NCBI GenBank assembly: GCA_003313425.1
Contig: NHZP01000003.1
Coordinates: 2,170,001-2,234,000 of the forward strand
Direction: 5' to 3'
Source of the DNA: Pseudopyrenochaeta lycopersici
Taxonomy: Eukaryota; Ascomycota; Dothideomycetes; Pleosporales; Pseudopyrenochaetaceae
DNA length: 64,000 nt
In this document: positions 58,699 through 64,000 of the stretch, in pieces
Layout of the letters: each line of letters opens with the position of its first letter
Numbering within the stretch: position 1 is the first letter of the stretch
The notes under the pieces: generated by a model
What the model was told of the DNA's origin: nothing
The model's database searches: none
What the model saw: only the letters and a program-made list of their open reading frames with translations
Position numbers and translations under genes: made by a program

Positions 58699-58821
58699 TG
58701 TTGGTGGGCAGCAGGCAGGAGGAACTAGGTTGATTCCTATCAAATGAGACACAAGGGAACTATATACCCTGTGGATGCTTATATAACAGAGCACGTGAGG
58801 AGCTAACCGTGTTGGCTAACA
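58699..58821 (-). repeat. copia 5' LTR (123 bp)
   Basis: Identical to the left LTR at every position. The U3 part, with TATATAAG, would drive transcription leftward through gag-pol. Confidence 0.96.
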
Positions 58822-60347
58822 TGAAGTATAGTGACGCGCGTGAGCTTCGTGTCGCGATCCTTGTTTTAAGATCGTTGGCTTCCCACCTCTTAGGTAGAAC
58901 CACGGTATAGACAGTACTGGCCAATCGGTGTATAGAATAAAACTTAATTATGATTGAACACTGACATCAGAGAGATTAAAGGTGAGTGCTGTGGGGATGG
59001 TTGATCACCTGCGCTTGCTTGGCGTTTTCGCCATATCTGCTGGGCAGCATCCTTTCTCACGAAATCTCTGTCTCCAAGCCTCCTTGGTTTCCTTTCCGAC
59101 TGATGGATCTGGCTATTGGCCGGAACGGTTGTCGAGCAATATCGGGTGACGATGTCGGGTGATAGCCATAGCCTCTTCAGCCTTCAGCCTTCAGCCGCAA
59201 ATCCCTTCAGCCGCACCACGATATCCTCAATGAGGTCAGTCTAGCCATACGCGCAGGACACGCTGGCGATAATATAATAAGACATTCCGCCAGCCAAGCT
59301 GCGCAACGCGCCAGGGCCCGAGTGAGTGCACAGAGCAGGGACGACTTGGCTTCGTGATGGTCTGCAATTCGACAAAGATTTGTTCGTTGTCCGTTCAACT
59401 TTTGAGCCGGAAGCTAGACACCTTATGCAATATATGCTTTAAAAGTTCTCATGATGATCTGAACACGATGAGAGCTACATCTCGTGAGAGGGGCAACCGC
59501 AGCATACAGTAAACGCTCAGATAATACTGTTTCATTAATGCTGCACCTACAGCTGTGAAGGTGTAATTCTTGTTCTGCTACTAACCATGGAAGTCAATGG
59601 ATATGGCTCAGCAGGCGCCAGGAAGCGATTCTTCCATGATTTGGACCGATGAACAGACCAAATAGTTTATATCCCTGCCGGAACGTTCTGATGTTCCATA
59701 TTGCCCAATCAACACGACTCTCGAGCGGGTACACAGCCTCAAATTGGGCTACCACTCAGCTCGTCCAGGCTTCCATATGTCTCTTGCGCCTTCACATAAA
59801 CAGCAAAAAAGGAAGCTATGACGAAGAAAGTCTTAATTGGCCAAACATAGTTGACCAATTGATGAAGGGTTCTCTATCAACACTGATGTGGCTGGTACGC
59901 TCATAAAAGTGTCTGCCCACATGGTTGATTTGATGAGTCCATTCATGGCAGAGAAACTGCTTCCAAGAGTTGACCTGACTGGAATTGCGAATAGCTATGG
60001 CAGCACACCATTATCCTATACTTAGAAACTTCCAGAGGCCGAGCACAAAGCTATCACATACAGCTATGACAATCCACCATAGCTCTATAGTTGGAAACTA
60101 GGATACATTCAAATGCCTGCTGCGCGGCGCCAAGCTGTCCTGGAGTCGATTAAGATATAAGCTGGGCACACAAGCCTCTGAAAACAGCGTGGTATCTCTC
60201 CAGCCCATGAATAAATACAAACTGAATATGCAACTCTCCTACTAAAGATCCCTAGACCCTTTCCATAACTACACATTGCGAGGTAAATATCCCAAATATT
60301 CCTGGATTGAAGTTGTGTTAGTAATACGATCAAAAGCGAACTCAATT
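58822..60347. other. gene-free stretch right of the copia element
   Basis: It begins with the right TGAAG duplication copy (58822-58826). No gene is supported to 60347. A CTTCAGC short repeat lies at about 59177-59212. The right end is the promoter region of the HET-C-like/VWA gene. Confidence 0.45.
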
Positions 60348-62555
60348 ATGCTTGCTGAAACCCTGACCTGGAGCGCATTATGCCTAATGCTCATTCCTCC
60401 CCCAGTGCTATCCTTCGGTATGATGGGGGAAGGGGCTGAACATGAGCGTATAACTCGTGTTGCGCTCGAGTGCCCTGCAGGCAAAAAGACCACTGGAGAT
60501 TGTTTCGAACCCGTATCAATAGATCAACTTGCCGGCAAAGGCAACACTGTTGGAGCGGTAGGATCACCTGATGCCGGCGAAAATTTAGATCCCCTACCCC
60601 ATTGCGACGATGCCGACTTTATCGACTATGCCAAATACGGAATTCCTGGGGTATACCCTCGCAGTCGCGCCCAGGCAACGAGCGCTCTTAAAGACTGCGT
60701 CGAGCACCTATCCCGCCGATTCCGCGAAGGTACAACTGCTGCGAGGGAGTTGTTGGATGATAAAAATAATATTGTCAAAGACGAATCAGACCTTGGTGAA
60801 TGGCAATGTACGTTCGTTGGAGGGGTTGCTCACCGTGCGAAATGTAACGCGCTCGAAGGACTTGGCCGAGCGTTACATGGCATTCAGGACTTTTACACCC
60901 ATAGCAATTGGGTAGACTACCACGATAACACAAGACCCATCTCACATACGAATCCTCCTGGGCTGCACCTGCCTGCGCCAGCTCCTCTACTCAATATGAG
61001 AGGCCCCATGAGCGCTGCAGTACCGCCTGACTTGGCTACTGGATGTTTCATCGCCACGGGCGCCAGCGGCCCTATGGGGGACCCTGTTATTGACACGACC
61101 GGCGAAATAGAGTGCATTGCGCAGGGGCGACTTATCACGCACGCAAACTTGAACAAAGATCGGGGCACCATCAACTTGTTTCCTGGTGTACCAATCCCGT
61201 CCGGAGATATGCTGACTAGTGCGCCTATGACCCCAAGAGGACAAATTGCTATCAATTTTGAACTTGCAGTCCAGGCCGCTATCACTGACACACGACGTCA
61301 ATGGAGCGATTTCCGCGCCGAATTGGTAGCAACATATGGACCTAAGCGGGCCAGTCGCATGGTATGAGCTTTAGTCAGAGATCAACCTTGGAAGGACTGT
61401 ACGGGTCGAAAATTGGCGCTTGTAATCGACAGCTCGGGCTCGAATAAACAAACAGACCCTGGATTTCTGCGGATTGCCGCCGCGCAAGCTTTTGTAGCAA
61501 CGCTCGTACCTGAAGCTTCGGCCGCCCCAGATAATATTCCTGATCGTGTTGCTGTGATCGACTTTGATTCCAACGCCCGAGTTATTTACCCATTGGGAGA
61601 TCCAGCATCAGCGCGCTTCGATGGCATCGATGCAGTTGGTGGAACTTTTATTGGGAGGGGCATCTATGTTGGTATGGAGGAACTTACCAAAGATTCAACC
61701 GATCCAACTCAGCGCCAGGACAACGCTGGAATAGTCGTATTAACTGATGGCCAGGACAGCGATATCTCGGCTTTCGTGGCGGCACTCGGTTTCGCCTTCG
61801 ACCGTGGCATCCGTGTTAATGTTGGATTTCTTTCTCCGCCACCAAACCCGATACCAAGGCGCCGAGCTCAAGCTCTCTATCCTCGACAAAGCAATTCCAC
61901 TACTACTCCTCCTCCTGAACTGCTTGAGGCGGTCCTTAAAACTGGCGGCGTTTTCAGCAAGATTGATTCTGCAGAAGCCCAACAGTCCTTTATCGAACTT
62001 ATCATTGCTCGCGGCCCCACAAACATCGATAGCATCGGAATTAATAATGGCGGCCCTTTGTTCCAAGATGTTACCGTTTATGGCCTTGCTTCGGCTGCCA
62101 AAGGAGCAGACATTTTTACGTACCATGCGAAGTCGGGACAAAAGGTGACCTTCCAAATCCAAATCATGACCGGTCCTCCTCTGAACGTGACCTTGAATGA
62201 TGTCCTCGGGACTCAGGAGCTAGCTAAGGTGATTACCAATGATCAAGGAAGAACCGAGATGCTTTATGAAGCTGTGGCCGACGTGGAACTCCAGTTGAGT
62301 ATCTTGGCTGCAGCCGCGGATGCTACAAGTTTGTATTCAATTAAAGTGGTGGTGGCTCGGCCCGATCTGGGTCCAACCGGCAATGGCACCTGCGATACAC
62401 CGAATGGTTCCTTGTGTCAGCCTCTCGGAGAGCGCAAGTGTTGTGGCACAGGCTTCCTTATCTGTGATCACGGCGGCACTGTGTTTCTAGATTGTGGCCC
62501 AGGGACCGTTTGTAGGAGCGACAATGGCACTGGGGTTTATTGTGGGTGGCCTTGA
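60348..62555 (+). pseudogene. HET-C-like/VWA secreted protein (VWA7-like layout), split by one in-frame TGA
   Basis: One frame of 736 codons runs from ATG 60348 to TGA 62553-62555, interrupted only by TGA at 61365-61367. The start is a signal peptide (MLAETLTWSALCLMLIPPPVLSFG). The N-terminal domain carries GLGRALHGIQDFYTHSNWVD, the signature of the HET-C-like region also found in animal VWA7. After the TGA a von Willebrand A domain begins with an intact MIDAS: DSSGS, the Thr in GGTFIGRG and the Asp in LTDGQDSD. A Cys-rich end (CCGTGFLICD...CGPGTVCRSD) closes the protein. Both halves are well preserved, so the nonsense change is recent, a read error, or removed by splicing. A 78-nt GT-AG intron (61297-61374) would keep the frame but has a weak donor (GTCAAT) and removes coding-looking sequence. 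Host role unknown. Confidence 0.75.
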
Positions 62556-62849
62556 CAGTTTTTCGGCTTCTACTAGCAATTAAAATACACAACAGCGGTT
62601 TTATTCGCTTCTAACTATAGGAACCTCGTTCCAGCTCGAAGAGAAGCAGACGCACCACCAAGAGTCTATTGTTTAGGGGGGTCATATTTTCCTCGCAAGT
62701 ATGTGAAATATAGTCTGCGATAATATTCTTTATTAGCAAAGGCTCCGATTGTAGTGGGAAAGTACTACAGTTGTGGCTATGTAAATTGTCTCATCGACGT
62801 CGAAAGCCGCTTCGGCTCTTCTTCCCTGCTCTTTATGATTAAAGTGCTA
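62556..62849. other. spacer between the VWA gene and the pogo-like transposon
   Basis: 294 bp of AT-rich 3' flank, with no gene seen. A TA dinucleotide at 62848-62849 directly precedes the presumed transposon end, consistent with TA target-site use. Confidence 0.4.
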
Positions 62850-62860
62850 ACGTGAGCGGC

Positions 62861-62891
62861 AAGCGAAACGCCCAGGTAAGCGAAACGCCCA
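62861..62891. repeat. duplicated AAGCGAAACGCCCA at the transposon end
   Basis: Two perfect 14-bp copies with a 17-bp period lie ~11 bp inside the presumed element end. Such subterminal repeats often serve as transposase-binding sites. Confidence 0.7.
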
Positions 62892-62967
62892 CCCCACCAA
62901 GCTTTACAACTTTGCACGTTAACAACTCAATGCTACAAAAAGCTACTACAGCTTATAGTAGCTTAAA

Positions 62968-64000
62968 TTAATCCTCTACTTCTACTATATCTTTCTTACA
63001 CGTGCGCTTATTGTGTCCTGCCTCTCTACAAGTTTTACAGCGTCGGATACCCCTTGTACTAGCACCTGTTTGAGCTCTCTCCGCACGCCTCTCCACCTCA
63101 AGTTGGGCATCAACGTCCCTCTGAGTAATTAAGTCCTCTCCCTCCTCCTTTGATAGGGTCCCTCCCTGCTGGATCTGCTTTTTCTTACGCTTTTTCCGCT
63201 CAGAAGCAGCTCTATTTGCCTGCTTAAGACTAGCTACTCTAGCTTCTAGCAACGTGTGTGAGTGTACCTTTAATGTTGATCCCTTTTTAACTTGTAACAC
63301 CATCTTAATGATAGAATCAGGAGAGGAACTCTTATAGTCACGAATCCTCTTTATAATTAGTGTTGTTTGAGCCTCTATCTCCTAGGCGTTGCTGGGTGTT
63401 TTGGGGTGCTAGGGGGTGGGCCCTGGTAGAGGTGGTGTCGGCGTGCGAGGCTTCACCTTAAGCTTTGATAGCACCACCTCTGGGCTGTGTGGGACTAGGC
63501 TAGTTGCTTGGAAGCTAGATAGAATATTCTGCTGTGAGAACGAGGTCTTGAATACCTCCTTAAAGGAAGCTAGGAATGCTTTTTTGTTAATGTGGGTGAT
63601 GTGACTGTCTACTAAGACCCTAATCTCTCGCTGGTATGCCTGCTTTAATGGCGCAAAGCAGCCTACATTAAGCGGCTGCAGGATATGGGATGAATGGGAA
63701 GGCATACAGAGGGTAATTATCTTATTCTCCTTACATAGATCCTGGAAGGCAAGTAAATTATGGCTCTCGTGGCTATTAATTACTAGTAGCTGGTGACTGC
63801 CTACTGTCCGGGCTGCTGTATGCTGGATAAAGTGCTGTAGCTAGGCTAGACTAAGTTCGTTGTTAGTCCAGCTATTCTTACTAAGGCCTATACGCTAGCC
63901 CTTAGATAGATCAGGCAACCAGGACTTGTCGTGGTTCTTAGCTTTGAAGATAATGAAGGGTAGAATTGTCCAGCCCATAGCGTTGATACCAGCAATCAAC
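62968..64000 (-). pseudogene. pogo/Fot1-like DDE transposase, C-terminal part, with four internal TAG codons
   Basis: A single frame runs from the right edge to TAA at 62968-62970 (about 344 codons in the window). It has the pogo/Fot1 core blocks: AINAMGWTILPFIIFKA-like sequence at the edge, SKNSWTNNELS, then LLVINSHESHN where the family has the second catalytic Asp (here Asn at 63775-63777), and PSHSSHILQPLNVGCFAPLK. The tail is basic and coiled, and ends with a CCHC zinc knuckle (CKTCREAGHNKRTC). Internal TAGs lie at 63895-63897, 63841-63843, 63409-63411 and 63382-63384; the first two fall where the family commonly has Trp. There is no frameshift, so the copy is inactive but structurally intact. 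Confidence 0.88.

Larger units (their letters stand above)
53394..58821 (-). mobile_element. complete Ty1/copia LTR retrotransposon (5428 bp), coding strand minus
   Basis: Two identical 123-bp LTRs with TG...CA ends and the 5-bp TGAAG duplication define the element exactly. Read on the minus strand, the order is LTR, half-tRNA primer-binding site, Gag, CCHC knuckle, protease, integrase, reverse transcriptase (YVDD), RNase H, polypurine tract, LTR. Integrase before RT is the Pseudoviridae/copia order. Gag-Pol is a single frame of 1633 codons broken by 11 TAG codons, so this copy is not autonomous. LTR identity says the insertion is young. A related, much older 5' fragment sits at 31680-32130. 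Confidence 0.97.
62850..64000 (-). mobile_element. pogo/Fot1-like Tc1-mariner DNA transposon, truncated by window edge
   Basis: The transposase remnant is on the minus strand and the element continues past the right edge. The left end is placed at the TA at 62848-62849, followed by ACGTGAGCGGCAAGCG. Two direct copies of AAGCGAAACGCCCA (62861-62874 and 62878-62891, 17-bp period) form a terminal or subterminal repeat. The matching inverted end lies outside the window, so the boundary is inferred. Confidence 0.75.

Noticed and set aside
61365..61381. A 17-nt intron (GTATGAG...CAG) removing the TGA in the HET-C-like/VWA gene
   Set aside because: Far too short for a spliceosomal intron in fungi. 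The 78-nt alternative is kept as a possibility, but its donor is weak.
53584..64000. Reassigned or suppressed UAG codon, because both transposons are interrupted only by TAG
   Set aside because: Many intact host genes in this window end in TAG (sugar transporter, DUF7703-like, 5-alpha-reductase, mucin-like, GH72-like, thiolase, aminotransferase, aminopeptidase, peroxidase), and the damaged frames also carry catalytic Asp-to-Asn changes. Mutation explains both; a code change does not.
1..64000. CRISPR arrays, prokaryotic operons, rRNA or a secondary-metabolite cluster
   Set aside because: No short regularly spaced direct repeats, no rRNA-like conserved blocks, and no polyketide, peptide-synthetase or terpene enzyme signature. 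Gene content and introns are those of a fungal nuclear genome.

Overview
The window is nuclear DNA of a filamentous ascomycete (Pezizomycotina). A Dothideomycete-like, plant-associated fungus is my inference. The grounds are short GT-AG introns (about 45-150 nt, with CTGAC/CTAAC-type branch sites), single-gene transcription units on both strands, typical fungal families (R3H/SUZ RNA-binding protein, SCP2-type thiolase, GH72, GH28 endopolygalacturonase, M28 aminopeptidase, MFS sugar transporter), an intron-containing tRNA-Phe(GAA), and transposons carrying C:G-to-T:A damage of the kind left by RIP.

Layout. 1-10.9 kb is a housekeeping block: the C-terminal end of a HET-type protein, a four-exon R3H/SUZ protein, a zinc-knuckle SR-like protein, the splicing factor Cwf18/CCDC12 and a mitochondrial-type PPR protein. 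10.9-31.4 kb is looser. It holds a degenerate ~115-bp tandem array, an MFS sugar transporter, a DUF7703-like membrane protein, tRNA-Phe, a steroid 5-alpha-reductase-like enzyme, a mucin-like single-pass wall protein, a GH72-like GPI protein that has lost both catalytic glutamates, and an SCP2-type thiolase. 31.4-44.3 kb holds a degraded copia 5' fragment, a large fungal membrane protein, a MITE-like foldback, an eight-exon secreted kelch protein with a 12-nt exon, a conserved membrane protein and a branched-chain aminotransferase. 45.3-50.8 kb is a compact secreted-protein block (M28 aminopeptidase, endopolygalacturonase, heme peroxidase). From 50.8 kb on the DNA is gene-poor and repeat-rich. 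A complete Ty1/copia element (53394-58821) has identical 123-bp LTRs and a TGAAG target duplication. A HET-C-like/VWA gene is split by one in-frame TGA. A pogo-like DNA transposon runs off the right edge.

Most genes are independent units. The functional links I can see are two probable splicing factors side by side (zinc-knuckle and Cwf18), a shared cwf18/PPR promoter, and the run of secreted enzymes that would act on plant wall and protein at the hyphal surface. Both transposons have one continuous reading frame broken only by TAG codons (15 in total) and catalytic Asp-to-Asn changes. This points to CpA-to-TpA mutation with a strong CAG/TGG bias. The copia copy seems to have been mobilised recently even though it cannot make its own proteins.

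No CRISPR array, rRNA gene, prokaryotic system or secondary-metabolite cluster was seen. Exon boundaries were worked out by hand from splice signals, reading phase and family motifs, and have no transcript support.
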